Source: Glomus cerebriforme (Eukaryota > Glomeromycota > Glomeromycetes > Glomerales > Glomeraceae). Taken from it: a stretch of 64,000 bases of DNA. The position numbers and the translations under genes were made by a program. The stretch spans positions 92,667 through 156,666 of the forward strand of contig QKYT01000221.1 in assembly GCA_003550305.1 (NCBI GenBank). The letters are read 5' to 3'. Positions 21,059 through 31,769 of this stretch are shown in pieces. Below the pieces are notes generated by a model that worked only from the letters and a program-made list of their open reading frames with translations, did not search any database and was not told the DNA's origin. The first letter of the stretch is position 1. Each line of letters begins with the position of its first letter.

Positions 21059-23323
21059 ATGCAAGCTTCTAACGATCAAAATGAATGGATTAATCAAATC
21101 GAAGAAGTTATTTCTAAAAATCATATAAAATATTACGAATATAAAGATTTTTACAACGTTGAAAAAATTGGTAACGATAATTTTGGAAAAGTTTATCGTG
21201 CAAACTGGAAAAATTCAGTACAATATTTTGTATTAAAATCAGTTAACCTTAACAACGATACTATAAAGGAAATCATTTATGAGGTAATTACTGTACATAA
21301 TATTATAATATGATCTTGGTACACTCCTTAAAATTTAATCTTTGAATAATTGTGATAATTATATTTAAATTTTAGTTTGAACTTCATCATAAATTCGATT
21401 TTCAAAAATATATCATCCAATTTTTTGGAATTACAAATAAAGGTATACTAAAAAATGATATGTACATTATTTAACATAAATATAACAATAATTTAATTTG
21501 TTGTTTTTAAAATTAGAAAGTCAAAATGGTCAATTGAAGGAATATTTATTGGTAATGGAGTATGCTGATGGAGGTTCTCTTCAAAACTATTTGAAAGAAA
21601 ATTTTAAGAAATTATCTTGGAAAGAAAAATACAAATTAGCATTCCAATTAACTTGCGCTGTATCATATTTACATGATAACGGAATTGTGCATCATGATTT
21701 GGTAATTTATTTATTTTATTGAATTATTTAATTATTTATAATTTTATTTGATTTTAGTTGACTTATATTTTATTATATTTCCGATTATTAGCATTCTAAT
21801 AATATTTTAGTTCATCAAAATATTATCAAATTAGCTAACTTTGGGTTATCAAATAGTGTTAAAGTATCTAAGCAACAACTGGATTTGCTTGATATAGATC
21901 GTATAGTTCCTTATATTGATCCAATAATATTAAAAAATAATGATAATTTAATGCAACCATATTTGTTAAATGAAAAGTGTAATGTTTACAGTATTGGAGT
22001 GCTTTTATGGGAGATATCTAATGGCCAACAACCATTTAAAGATGAATCATGTGATGCTGATTTAATCATGCGAATTATACAAGGTCATAGAGAAACAATT
22101 GTTCCAAATACTTCTACGGATTATTTTAATCTTTATACTGGTAAATGTAGTTTTTTTGAATTTTTTATACTTTAATTTATAATATTAACTGTTAAGTCTA
22201 ACTAATAATTTTTATGCTTAATATATTTGTTTTAGAATGTTGGAATGGTGAACCATATAATAGACCGAATATGAAACAAGTAGTTGCTAATTTAAAAGCA
22301 ATTATTATAAAAGCAGATATAATAATAGAAGATTGTCAAACAGATAATAAACATCAAGTTAATTTCGTTAATAATTCATTACATGAAACATTATCTCAAT
22401 ACGATTTTGATAAATTAAATATAAAAGAAATGAAACCTACAACTCAAAATATTAATGAAACCATATTTGAAGAGGATTTAAGTATTGTAATTGATGAATT
22501 GGTTGATCTTCGTTTTAAAGAGGCAAATGAAGGAAAAGATGAAATAATAAGAAAGAAACATTTTTTTGATCATATTAATAACTACAAAATAAAAATACAG
22601 GAAATCTTTAATTGGCTTTTAAATAATCAAAATAATTCATCAAATTCTATTTATTTACTTGGATATTTTAATTATAATGGAATTGAAATTGAAGTTAATA
22701 AACAAAATGCAATTAAATTATATCAAAAAGCAATAGAGTTGGAAAATAATATGGCTCAATTTGATCTTGCCTATATATATATAATTGAAGATAATTCTAA
22801 AGAAAATTATCATGAAGCTTTTGAATTATTAGATAAAGTTGCAGTAGGAGGATATTCAAGTGGAATAAATATGTTAGGTTATTGTTATGAACATGGAATT
22901 GGAATTACTTCTGATGTAACAAAGGCATTTGAATTATATCAAAATGCAGCAGATTTAGGGAATTCATATGCAATGAGTAACCTAGGATGGTGTTATGAAA
23001 ATCTTTATAATGATGAACAAAAAGCATTTGAATTATACCAAAAAGCAGCAGATTTAGGAAATTCATTTGGAATGTATAACTTAGGATATTGTTATAAAGA
23101 TGGTTATGGAACAGATTTAAATTTGCAAAAAGCATTCGAATCATATCAAAAAGCATCAAATTTAGGAGTTTATACAGCTCAATGTGAACTTGCTTTAATG
23201 TATGAAAAAGGAGAAGGAATTCAAAAAGATATGAATCAAGCGATTTATTGGTATAAAAAATCTGCTAAACAAGGAAACAAATGTGCTCAAAATAAATTAA
23301 AAGATCTTTCAATAGAATATTAG
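21059..23323 (+). CDS. kinase-Sel1 fusion protein, probable pseudokinase
   Basis: Exons 21059-21283, 21376-21442, 21517-21701, 21792-22140 and 22236-23323 join in frame to 637 aa with GT-AG introns of 74-95 bases. The N-terminus carries the family motif NEWINQIEEVIS...IKYYEYKDF (residues 8-31), then a kinase domain of the tyrosine-kinase-like (TKL) style. The glycine loop is GNDNFG (second Gly missing), the beta-3 lysine is K60 (YFVLKS), the catalytic loop is HHDL at 156-159 instead of HRDL, and DFG is replaced by NFG with N175. With Gly loop, HRD and DFG all altered, phosphotransfer is doubtful, so a scaffold or regulator role is inferred. The activation segment keeps PYIDP. A linker helix and a WLLNNQNN motif precede about seven Sel1-like repeats (GYFNYNGI, LGYCYEHGIGI, KAFELYQNAADLGN and similar) to the C-terminus. 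No signal or membrane segment. First intact copy of the left cluster. Confidence 0.88.
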
Positions 23324-23838
23324 CACTTATTATATAGTTTTATTCTTGACTTCAAATATTAGTTTTATTAAATTATCCTATCAAATTACAGATTTTAGCA
23401 AAATAGTATATAAAAATGTTATGTTTTATATAGGGTTGGATCAATCTAATCTGGTTCGATCCTAAAAAGACCGGTCTTTCAGTCAAGATCGGACTGGACC
23501 GATTATAAATAAAATGGACTTATGAATCAGTCCAGATCTGGTCCAAAGGACCAGTCTTTGGTCCAAATTCATTAACTTCATATCGATTACTGATTAGGTT
23601 TGCATACTAATTATTATTAAAAGTTTAGCAAAACAATATAATCAACAATATAGGTCGCTATAATTGTTTAATTACTTTGTTTAAACAATAAAATTAATTT
23701 AAATATTAAACTTTTAATATAAAGTATATTGTTATTTTTAATAAAGTTTATATTATTTTATTATTTTAAAAATCAAAGTTATTAAATATCAGGACTTGTC
23801 TGGACCGGTACTCAAATCACAGGTAAAGACCACCTAGT
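23324..23838. repeat. 3' flank; GC-richer interspersed-repeat patch at 23440-23575
   Basis: From about 23440 the sequence holds repeated GGTTCGATCC, AAAGACCGGTCTTTCAGTC, ATCGGACTGGACCG and GGTCCAAAGGACCAGTCTTTGGTCC words. These form short nested palindromes (GGTCCAAAGGACC, AAAGACCGGTCTTT). Composition contrasts with the AT-rich surroundings. Likely an interspersed repeat; borders not determined. Confidence 0.45.
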
Positions 23839-24034
23839 ATCGCCATAAAATCCCCACGTGATCATAGTAAAATATTTGACACCTCGTATCACACCCATCC
23901 TTTCTTTATTAAATATTCTAGGGACAAAAAATTTTTTTCGGTGATTTGTCACGCAATTATTCATCACATGGATAATTTCTTAATGCCATAGTGACGGTCA
24001 AAAAGTCACGTGGGGTGAAAATTTTATGGCGATG
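23839..24034. mobile_element. MITE-like element with TIRs (ATCGCCATAAAA...CCCCACGTGA)
   Basis: The left end AGTATCGCCATAAAATCCCC then ACGTGA is mirrored at the right by TCACGTGGGGTGAAAATTTTATGGCGATGC. The left arm lacks about six bases relative to the right. The interior of about 140 bp has no ORF. Non-coding, short and TIR-bounded, it fits a MITE. No clear target duplication was seen. Confidence 0.65.
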
Positions 24035-24439
24035 CTGGAGTAAATTTTATTTAACGATAGTAGTAATAAATTTATATATATGAAATATTTATTGGCAACA
24101 AATTTTAATAATCTATTCTTTAAACTATTATCTTCAAATTTCTTTTTTCAAAAAAGAAAGAAAAGGATTTCATCCAATATTATTTTCATCATCTTGATTA
24201 ATTTCGAAGATCTATATAATAAATATTAAAATATTAATAAAAATAAAACTATAAATGTTATAATCAGTTATAATAATTATTAATAAAAAAAATATATTGA
24301 TTGAATAATATCGATTAAAAACATATATTGATTAATAATGTTAAAGTAAATTACCTGCATTTACTGTTATTCTGGAAGATTTTTGAAATTTAAAAGTCTA
24401 TTTGTATAGATTGCTTGAGGATGTGTTTGAAGCTTTGAA

Positions 24440-25035
24440 TTTTTAGATTTTTTTTTCTCTTGATTTTTATTATCTCTAATATTCTCACATTCCTTTATTT
24501 GACACTTTCTTTATCATATTTTTCGCCATTCCATACACGATATAATTCCTTAGCAATTGGTCTATTTTCTGCTTTAGCATCCCAACACTTAGCAATTAAA
24601 TCTGCAAGGTATATCTTTAGAAATATCATATTAATAGCTAAAACTTGATCGTGAGGAATATCATTGTAAGGAGGTTCTTCAGATATACTGTATATTCATT
24701 TATCATTATCCCAAATGAGTAAACTGAATATCTGATGCTTTTACACGTAAAACTTCTGGTGCCATGATATAAGGTAATACTCCATAAATTCCTCTATTTT
24801 TAACTGATAATACACTTCACAGCTAATAAATATGTCACCAATACCATATAAGAATATATAAAAGTCCCTATCAGATTTCTAGTCCAATTTTTAAAGTTAT
24901 CCTTAAATTTTTTAGCATTGCAAGGCTGACCCCATTTTTCTCCCGTGCCGGATTCATTACATTCTCCACATGTTCTATATACTCATCCATATACCACTCT
25001 TTCGTCTATCTCTTTTGCTGATTCAGTAGTTGAAA
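24440..25035 (-). pseudogene. protein kinase relic of a second family (Cys-motif plus kinase)
   Basis: The minus strand reads, in order, a Cys-rich motif CGECNESGTGEKWGQPCNAK with FKDNFKNW, a gap, GVLPYIMAPEVLR (an APE motif), ASDI, then EEPPYNDIPHDQVLAINM and LIAKCWDAKAENRPIAKELY. The order Cys-motif, activation segment, CW.A...RP is that of a large Rhizophagus kinase family as I recall it, but the whole N-lobe and catalytic loop are missing. Stops occur around the Cys motif and in the middle, and the region before LIAKCW is deleted. It is not related closely to the kinase-Sel1 genes on either side, which have PYIDPK instead of APE. Confidence 0.65.
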
Positions 25036-25039
25036 CAAT

Positions 25040-25855
25040 AGTAACATGTCTTTTTGAAAAAATTAGTAATATACAAAATATAATAATTCAATAATCATCA
25101 GGATCAAACATCTTTCTCCTAAAGTAATAGTTACTTTAAATTTGAATGCAAAAGAGTATCAGAATTTTTATAATAAGGAATGAAACGAATACTTTAGTGC
25201 AACAATTCGAAAGTATGTCTAACCATTTTTTGCCGATCATCAAAAAAATTAGCGTAAACGATAAAAAAGGGTATTGTTTAGAAGTTTCAAATCGAAAACA
25301 AAAACTAAATTTGTTATAGAGTAAACAAAAAAAAATTATTTTTATTATTAATTTTTTAACCACGACGCCATAATTTTTAGATTAGTATTGATAACGAAAA
25401 AACTAACTTTAATCGGTAGAAAGCTTATGTGAGATATTTGGTAAAGCGGAATTTTTATTGATAAATTGCAAATTTTGATAAAATCATCTGTATCACTTTA
25501 TTATTACTATATTCTTTTTGTAAAACAAAATACAATAAATTACATAAAATTAATTTCCATCAGCGGAGGAACAATGGTGAAGCTTCAAATAATTAAAGTC
25601 CTTTAAGTTTTGAGATTTGAGCTAAACCGCATGAATTAATTTTAAAAACTTTTTATTACATACGAATTTAAGTTAATATACGTATGCTGTTTCTAAGTTG
25701 TAGCCCTTGGATTTCTTGATCGACGAAATGCATAGCGATCGACGGTTACATAAATTACAAATAATATAAATAAACATGCATAAAGCTTTTTTCATACTTT
25801 TTTGCCATAATAATTTATTCATTCTATTATGTTCAAGTATTAAAATAACTCCAAA
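25040..25855. other. intergenic DNA and promoter region of the next kinase-Sel1 gene
   Basis: AT-rich DNA with no coding-like stretch that I could support. The 5' UTR of the following gene must lie close to 25855. Confidence 0.45.
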
Positions 25856-28492
25856 ATGCAAAATGCCAACAATTCAAATATTTCAAATGAATGGATTGAT
25901 TGGGTCGAAGAAGCTATTTCTAAAAAGCATATTAAATACTACGAGTACAAAGATTTTCACAACGCTCAAATAATTGGTAATGGTAACTTTGCAAAAGTTT
26001 ATCGTGCCAATTGGAAAGATTCGGAACAATACTTTGCAATAAAATCTTTTTTTAAACTTGATTCCGCTGTTGTTAAAGAACTTGTTTATGAGGTGATTGC
26101 AAAATGTTATTATTTTCTTTCCTAAATATCTGATTAAATTTTATTTTTATTTTATCTTTAGCTTAATATTCATCGTGAAGTTGATTTTCATAATAATATT
26201 ATACGCTTTTTTGGAATTACAGCTAAAAGTAAAAAAAATTAGTATTTTATTTATTTTATTTGATTTAATACGTTAATATAATTAACTATTCTTTTTTAAA
26301 TTAGAAAATCAAAATGGCCAATTAAAGAAATATTTATTAGTAATGGAGTATGCTGATAGTGGTACTCTTCGAACTTACTTGGAAAAGAATAAAAGTCTTA
26401 ATTGGGTTGATAAATATAATTTCGCATACCAGTTGGCTTGTGCTATATCATGTTTACATAACGAAGGAATTGTGCATCGTGACTTGGTAATTTATTTATT
26501 TTAAATTAATGATTTNNNNNCTTTATTTACATTTTATTAATCGATGATTTTTAATGTATTTTGNAATAGCACTCTAATAATGTATTAATTCATCAAAATA
26601 CCATTAAATTATCTGATTTTGGAGTATCAAANAGAATTGAAGAAGTATCTAAAACANATTCAAATTTTTTTGGCATAGTTCCTTATATTGATCCAAAAAA
26701 ATTCGATGATTTACAATACTCTTTAAATGAAAAGAGTGATATTTATAGTGTTGGTGTGCTTTTATGGGAAATATCAAGTGGTCAATCACCCTTTAAAGAT
26801 GAATTCTATGTTACTTTGCCTGCACGAATTTTAAAAGGTTTCAGAGAGACACCCGTTCCTAGTACGCCTAAAGATTATGAAAAAATTTATACAGGTAAAN
26901 ATAATTAAATTNAATAATGATTTATAATANTATTATTTTAATAATTATATATGCTTATCTTTTTAGATTGTTGGAACAATGAGCCAAATTATCGTCCAAC
27001 TATCAATCAAGTTGTTGATAAATTAAAAGCAATTATTACAACAATAAATGNTGATTTTAATACAAACATCCAATTATCAAGAGAACAACAACTTGAAGTT
27101 GAAAATACAACTAATTTGTCTGTGAATAACTTTAACATAATAATCAATGAAATAATTGATCTTCTTAATAATAAGATAAAGGTAGAATATGAAAAAGAAA
27201 AAGAGAACATTCTTAATTATCTTAATATTCATAATTTAACTTCAAAAGAAATTTATACTTGGTTGTTAAATAATCAAAATTATCCAAATTCTATATTATT
27301 ACTTGGAGAATTTAATTATTTAGGAATTGGAACTGATGTTAATAAATATAAAGCATTTGAATTATATCAGAAGACAGCAAATTTAGGGAATTCAGATGGA
27401 ATAATTAATTTAGGACATTGTTATAAACATGGAATTGGAACTGATGTTAATAAATATAAAGCATTTGAATTATATCAAAAGGCATCAAATTTAGAAAATG
27501 CAAATGGAATATATAATTTAGGATATTGTTATCAACATGGAATTGGAACTAGTGTTGATAACCAAAAAGCATTTGAATTATATCAGAAGGCAGCAAATTT
27601 AGGAAACTTAAATGGAATATGTATGTTAGGAAATTGTTATCAACATGGAATTGGAACAGTTGTTGATAATCAAAAAGCATTTGAATTATATCAAAAGGTA
27701 GCAAATTTAGGAAATGCAAATGGAATAAGTAGGTTAGGATATTGTTATCAACAAGGAATTGGAACTAGTATTGACAACCAAAAAGTATTTGAATTATATC
27801 AGAAGGCAGCAAATTTAGAAGATGCAAATGGAATATGTGGTTTAGGATATTGTTATCAATATGGAATTGGAACTGATATTAATAAATATAAAGCATTTGA
27901 ATTATATCAAAAGGCAGCAAATTTAGAAAATGCAAATGGAATATATAATTTAGGATATTGTTATCAATATGGAATTGGAACTAGTATTGACAATCAAAAA
28001 GCATTTGAATTATATCAGAAAGCAGCAAATTTAGGAAATTCAAGTGGAATAAATAGTTTAGGATATTGTTATCAATATAGAATTGGAACTAATGTTAACA
28101 ACCAAAAAGCATTTGAATTATATCAGAAGGCAGCAAATTTAGGAGATGCAAATGGAATATGTAGCTTAGGATATTGTTATCAACATGGAATTGGAACAGT
28201 TATTGATAACCAAAAAGCATTTGAATTATATCAAAAGGTAGCAAATTTAGGAAATGCAGATGGAATATGTAGGTTAGGATATTGTTATCAACATGGAATT
28301 GGAATAGTTATTGATAATCAAAAAGCATTTGAATTATATCAAAAGGCAGCAAATTTAGAAAACATAAGTGGAATATATAAGTTAGGGCTTTGCTATAAAC
28401 ATGGAATTGGAACTAATATTGACTACAAAAAAGCATTTGAATTATATCAGAAGGCAGCAAATTTAGAAAATGCAAATAGAATATATAATTAA
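25856..28492 (+). CDS. kinase-Sel1 fusion protein with a long homogeneous Sel1 array
   Basis: Exons 25856-26092, 26162-26228, 26305-26486, 26570-26894 and 26967-28492 join to 778 aa. The pre-kinase motif is NEWIDWVEEAIS...IKYYEYKDF. Kinase features: glycine loop GNGNFAKV (third Gly is Ala), beta-3 K63 (YFAIKS), HRDL at 159-162 with HSNN, DFG at D178, activation motif PYIDPK, and SDIYSVGVLLWEIS for the F-helix. Catalysis therefore looks possible. The linker contains NIIINEIIDLLN and WLLNNQN. The C-terminal part holds eleven nearly identical 36-residue Sel1 units of the type NQKAFELYQKAANLGNANGI followed by LGYCYQHGIGTSID. The gene ends at a TAA inside a twelfth unit; the usual family terminus (QAIYWYKKSA...AQNKL) is missing. 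N bases occur in exon 4 and at 27051, and the intron at 26516-26520 has a five-N gap. Confidence 0.87.
27349..28480 (+). repeat. 108-bp coding minisatellite (Sel1 units)
   Basis: AAAGCATTTGAATTATATCA recurs every 108 bp through the last exon of the kinase-Sel1 gene. Neighbouring units differ by only a few bases, mainly at the codons between GNANGI and LGYCYQ and at GT(S/D/V/N)(V/I)(D/N). The regular period keeps the reading frame, so units can be gained or lost by unequal crossing over without frameshift. Confidence 0.9.
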
Positions 28493-28627
28493 GAATATTG
28501 TTATCAATACAGAATTGGAATTAGTATTGACAATTAAAAATCATTTGAATTATATTAAAAAGCAGCAAATTTGGGAAATATAACAGTTCAGTATAATCTT
28601 AATAGGATGAAAGTAGAATTATCATAA
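28493..28627 (+). pseudogene. decayed Sel1 repeats after the stop codon
   Basis: Reading on in the same frame past the TAA gives EYCYQYRIGISIDN, stop, KSFELY, stop, KAANLGNITVQYNLNRMK and a final TAA. These are clearly the twelfth unit and part of a thirteenth. Codons that should be CAA or CAG now read TAA, and TTAGGA reads TAAGAA. Three stops in 45 codons with otherwise good repeat sequence mean the C-terminal end was once translated and was lost recently. Confidence 0.8.
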
Positions 28628-29640
28628 ATATAAATAAACCAATTAGTATAAAAAATTTACTGAACAAAAAAGTCATGATGTTTAGGATCAATTAAAAAAA
28701 TTTATTTATGAACAGTTTCTTTTACTCTATCCCATTCTTTTACTTATATAGGAAAATGTATAATAATAAAATTAGATCATAATTAACATAAAATTATTTA
28801 TTATTTTTGTAAAATTTTAAGATATTCTTTTCGAAGATAATATTGTATATGAAAAATATATAAAATTAGTAATATAATAATATTTATTACTATAAATCAA
28901 TAAAGTTGAATAATTGGATAATAGTTTTTATAGCTTATATATTAATAAATAATGTGATATAGGTTTTATTTAAGTTTTATGTAGTGAAATTACCATATAT
29001 TTATAGTGTAAGTTAATTGGAAAGTTCAACATCTCATTTTTTTTTAGCTTGCATAGATAGCAATCCATACCAATAATAATGAAGATGTTTGATAATATAA
29101 ATTATCTCATGTTTACTAATGGTAGAAATATTTTTTTATTATATTTGTATACTTTGAGTGGGCATATTATTTGAGGTGCTTACTTTTATTAATAACTAAA
29201 GCTACTGAGTCTTATTTTATAGCTTATTTATGGCATTCTTGCATGTCTAAAACTTCAACATGTTTAATGTTTAGCAACACTTGTAACAATTCATTTGCCT
29301 ATAATCATGGAATATATAATGGTCTATATGGTTATTTTTGCATTAAAGAATGAGTTCAAAGATATTACTTTACAAGCTCTATTTGCCAATTAGTTTTTTT
29401 ATGCCATAATACAAGCTTTAGGATTTATAATATAGTTTTTCGGATAGCTGAATTTTGGTATGTGATTTGAGTGATTTAACATGATAAGAAAAAAAAGTGG
29501 AGCTAAAATAGGTTTTAGTCACATTCTTGACAGTACAAAATTTGCCTTTCAGATTCGATACATAATGGAGAGACATTTCTAACCTCTTACTTCTGAAAAA
29601 ATTAAATCCTTTTTTCATTTTAATTTTAAAAAAGATAACA
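28628..29640. other. AT-rich intergenic DNA, no gene seen
   Basis: Very AT-rich. Two short open frames (29171-29353 on +, 29418-29618 on -) show no motif. A reduced similarity to Sel1 words was not found here. Confidence 0.5.
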
Positions 29641-29710
29641 AGCTCAGCTAGTTCAATTAATAGAATGTAAGATTCTTAATCTCAATGCTATGTCCGACCA
29701 CGTGGGTAAC
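29641..29710 (+). pseudogene. tRNA-Lys(CTT) pseudogene
   Basis: CAGCTAGTTCAATTAATAGA, TGTAAGATTCTTAATCTCAA and TGCTATG line up with the tRNA-Lys-like gene at 45561-45633, including a TTCTTAA anticodon loop with CTT. The acceptor 5' strand, the GG of the D-loop and the GGTTCGATCC T-arm (here GTCCGACC) are damaged, so it cannot fold as a tRNA or bind TFIIIC well. It is a degenerate copy. Confidence 0.65.
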
Positions 29711-29936
29711 TAAGTCCTAAAAAAACCATAAATTTCACCTATTGTAAAGCGCAGCAGCACTAAAAAGATTTAATTGAGAAGGTTAAATTATAAAACACAT
29801 TTTATAATTTGTTAAAATAAAATACTTATTTAATTAGCATCATTATTGAATCAACATTATATTTTATTTTAATAAAATATGTAATCATAATCATAATAAA
29901 ACAAATGAAAATTAAAAAAAATTTTCAACTAATACA

Positions 29937-31718
29937 CTAATACAATAATTTTCCATCATCATCTACTTTTATGACTAAATCATCATAACTCTTAATTCTA
30001 ACAAAAGATTGAATTTCTTTTACTAATAATTCCAAATTATTATGAAAATTAGAATTATTTCTAATACAATAAGAAAAAGAATCTAATGAATTATTTTCTT
30101 TTATAAATTCTTTTAAAATATTTAAAGTGATATCTAAATTACATGAACTTCTATTTCTAATCAATAATCTTTTAAGATTAATTTGATTAAAATTCTTTAA
30201 AAAATTTTGTAAATCATTAGGATTAATTACAAGATTTAAATCTAAATAATTTAATGAAAGAGGTAATGATTTACTTAATTCATTTAAAATCATTGAACTA
30301 ATTTTTAATTCATCATCATTATCATTTAAACTAACATTATAAGAAAAATGTTTATAATTACTAAATTNAATTTCAAGAGTAAGATATTGAAGATGATTAT
30401 TAAACTTTGTNATCATTTTTGATAATTGAGGAATATTTTCAAAATCAATATTAGAGAGATGAAGAAATTGAATTTTTTTACAAAAATTAATAATCATATC
30501 AAATAATTTNGTTTTTGAATCAACCCTATTATTATTTAAAACCAAGATTTTTATATGATGACCAACTTTTTGAAAAAATAATTCAATTGGAGTAGTTATT
30601 TTAAAATTAGTATCCATAATTACCAAAGTTTTGATTTTTAATGGGATAATCATATCNATTAAAGGTTGAAAAANATTTGAATTCAAAGAANNATAACCTT
30701 TAAACTGAAGACATTCAAGTTGAGTAAAATAAGAAAGTGCATCAAAATTTANTTNCTNTGGAATANNTGAACAAAAACTTAATGATGTTAANGTATTTGA
30801 AGAAAATTTCAAAGAATCTAATAAAGAATTATCAGTCAAATTACTATACTGAAAACTAAATTTAATAGAAGATAGTTGTGATTGTGATTGAATTGTATTT
30901 GCAATAACATTTTCAAATTCAACAGATTGTTTATTACAAACTGTTAAATCAAGATGTTTAATAGATGATGGAAAAGAAGATATAAGTGTTCGAAGTAATT
31001 TGTTATAATATTCTTCTAGTGATGAATGGTAATTGGAATCATTTAAATTAAAAAAATGAAAAGTAAATTTTTGAATATTTGATATGAATGTTGGATTACT
31101 TAAAAGTAATTCATAGATAGAATTAATAAGATTCTTTTGATAATCAGGATTAAAACTTATATTCAAATGATTTAAAGTAACATCATTTTTTATAAAAAGG
31201 TTGAATAAAACCATACAAATGTCATGAATTCTTTTATTAGCTATATTAGCTTTAATTAATTCTGATTCATCATTTGATTCATCATTTGATTCATCTTGTA
31301 GATATTTTAACAAAGTTGAAGATTGGTGAGTAGAACTTGTAGGAAAGGTTGTAGAGTAGAGCCAATTTATGACGTGTAATTGTACTCTTAAAAGATTTAA
31401 AGCTTTTAATAAACTAGGATAATGAAATAAAGGTTTGTACAAATTTAAATCAAATTTATGAAAATTAATTTGATTAATAATCTTGATTTTGTCATTATCA
31501 TTTAAAAATAACAAATACATGTCAATAAAATGATAAGATAAATTTTCTCGATATTTAACAGAAAAAGGGTCTTCCCAAAGTAAAGGAATTGCAATTTGGC
31601 AAAAAATCCTATTTACTAAAATACAAGAATGTAATGTGTTTATGTCATTGTGAAAACGTTGTATAATATTTGATGTTACTTCTGGTACATCACCAGAAAA
31701 TATTTTTGAACAGGCCAT
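29937..31718 (-). CDS. F-box/leucine-rich-repeat-like protein
   Basis: Single exon, 593 codons from the ATG at 31718 (MACSKIFSGDVPEV). A longer reading from 31769 adds only a low-complexity MIVNTFFSPFFFLFF and is less likely. Residues about 1-50 form a divergent F-box: the family words NTLHSCILVNRIFCQIAIPL and LWEDPF match the usual DL.TLHSCLLVNR.WC...IPILW pattern, the part that binds Skp1. The rest is a string of short Leu/Ile/Asn-rich segments (HLDLTVCNKQS, LSSIKFSF, LVLNNNRV, FLHLSNIDF, NYLDLNL, LKRLLIRNRS) of the LRR type, the likely substrate-binding part. A DESNDESNDESE repeat sits near residues 145-156. Seven or more codons are ambiguous because of N bases between 30367 and 30791. Expected role: substrate receptor of an SCF ubiquitin ligase. 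Confidence 0.85.
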   Translation of the reverse strand: MACSKIFSGDVPEVTSNIIQRFHNDINTLHSCILVNRIFCQIAIPLLWEDPFSVKYRENLSYHFIDMYLLFLNDNDKIKIINQINFHKFDLNLYKPLFHYPSLLKALNLLRVQLHVINWLYSTTFPTSSTHQSSTLLKYLQDESNDESNDESELIKANIANKRIHDICMVLFNLFIKNDVTLNHLNISFNPDYQKNLINSIYELLLSNPTFISNIQKFTFHFFNLNDSNYHSSLEEYYNKLLRTLISSFPSSIKHLDLTVCNKQSVEFENVIANTIQSQSQLSSIKFSFQYSNLTDNSLLDSLKFSSNXLTSLSFCSXIPXXXNFDALSYFTQLECLQFKGYXSLNSNXFQPLXDMIIPLKIKTLVIMDTNFKITTPIELFFQKVGHHIKILVLNNNRVDSKXKLFDMIINFCKKIQFLHLSNIDFENIPQLSKMXTKFNNHLQYLTLEIXFSNYKHFSYNVSLNDNDDELKISSMILNELSKSLPLSLNYLDLNLVINPNDLQNFLKNFNQINLKRLLIRNRSSCNLDITLNILKEFIKENNSLDSFSYCIRNNSNFHNNLELLVKEIQSFVRIKSYDDLVIKVDDDGKLLY

Positions 31719-31769
31719 AATTTTGAAAAAAAGAAAAAAAAAGGGAGAAAAAAAGGTGTTGACGATCAA

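Noticed and set aside
22905..23159. Antisense open frame over Sel1 repeats
   Set aside because: Repeat codons leave the reverse strand open by composition; the sense frame is clearly the gene. The same holds for 43154-43360 and 42511-42693.
27349..28480. Regular repeat array as a possible CRISPR or satellite
   Set aside because: The period is 108 bp, in frame, and encodes Sel1 units; there are no spacers.
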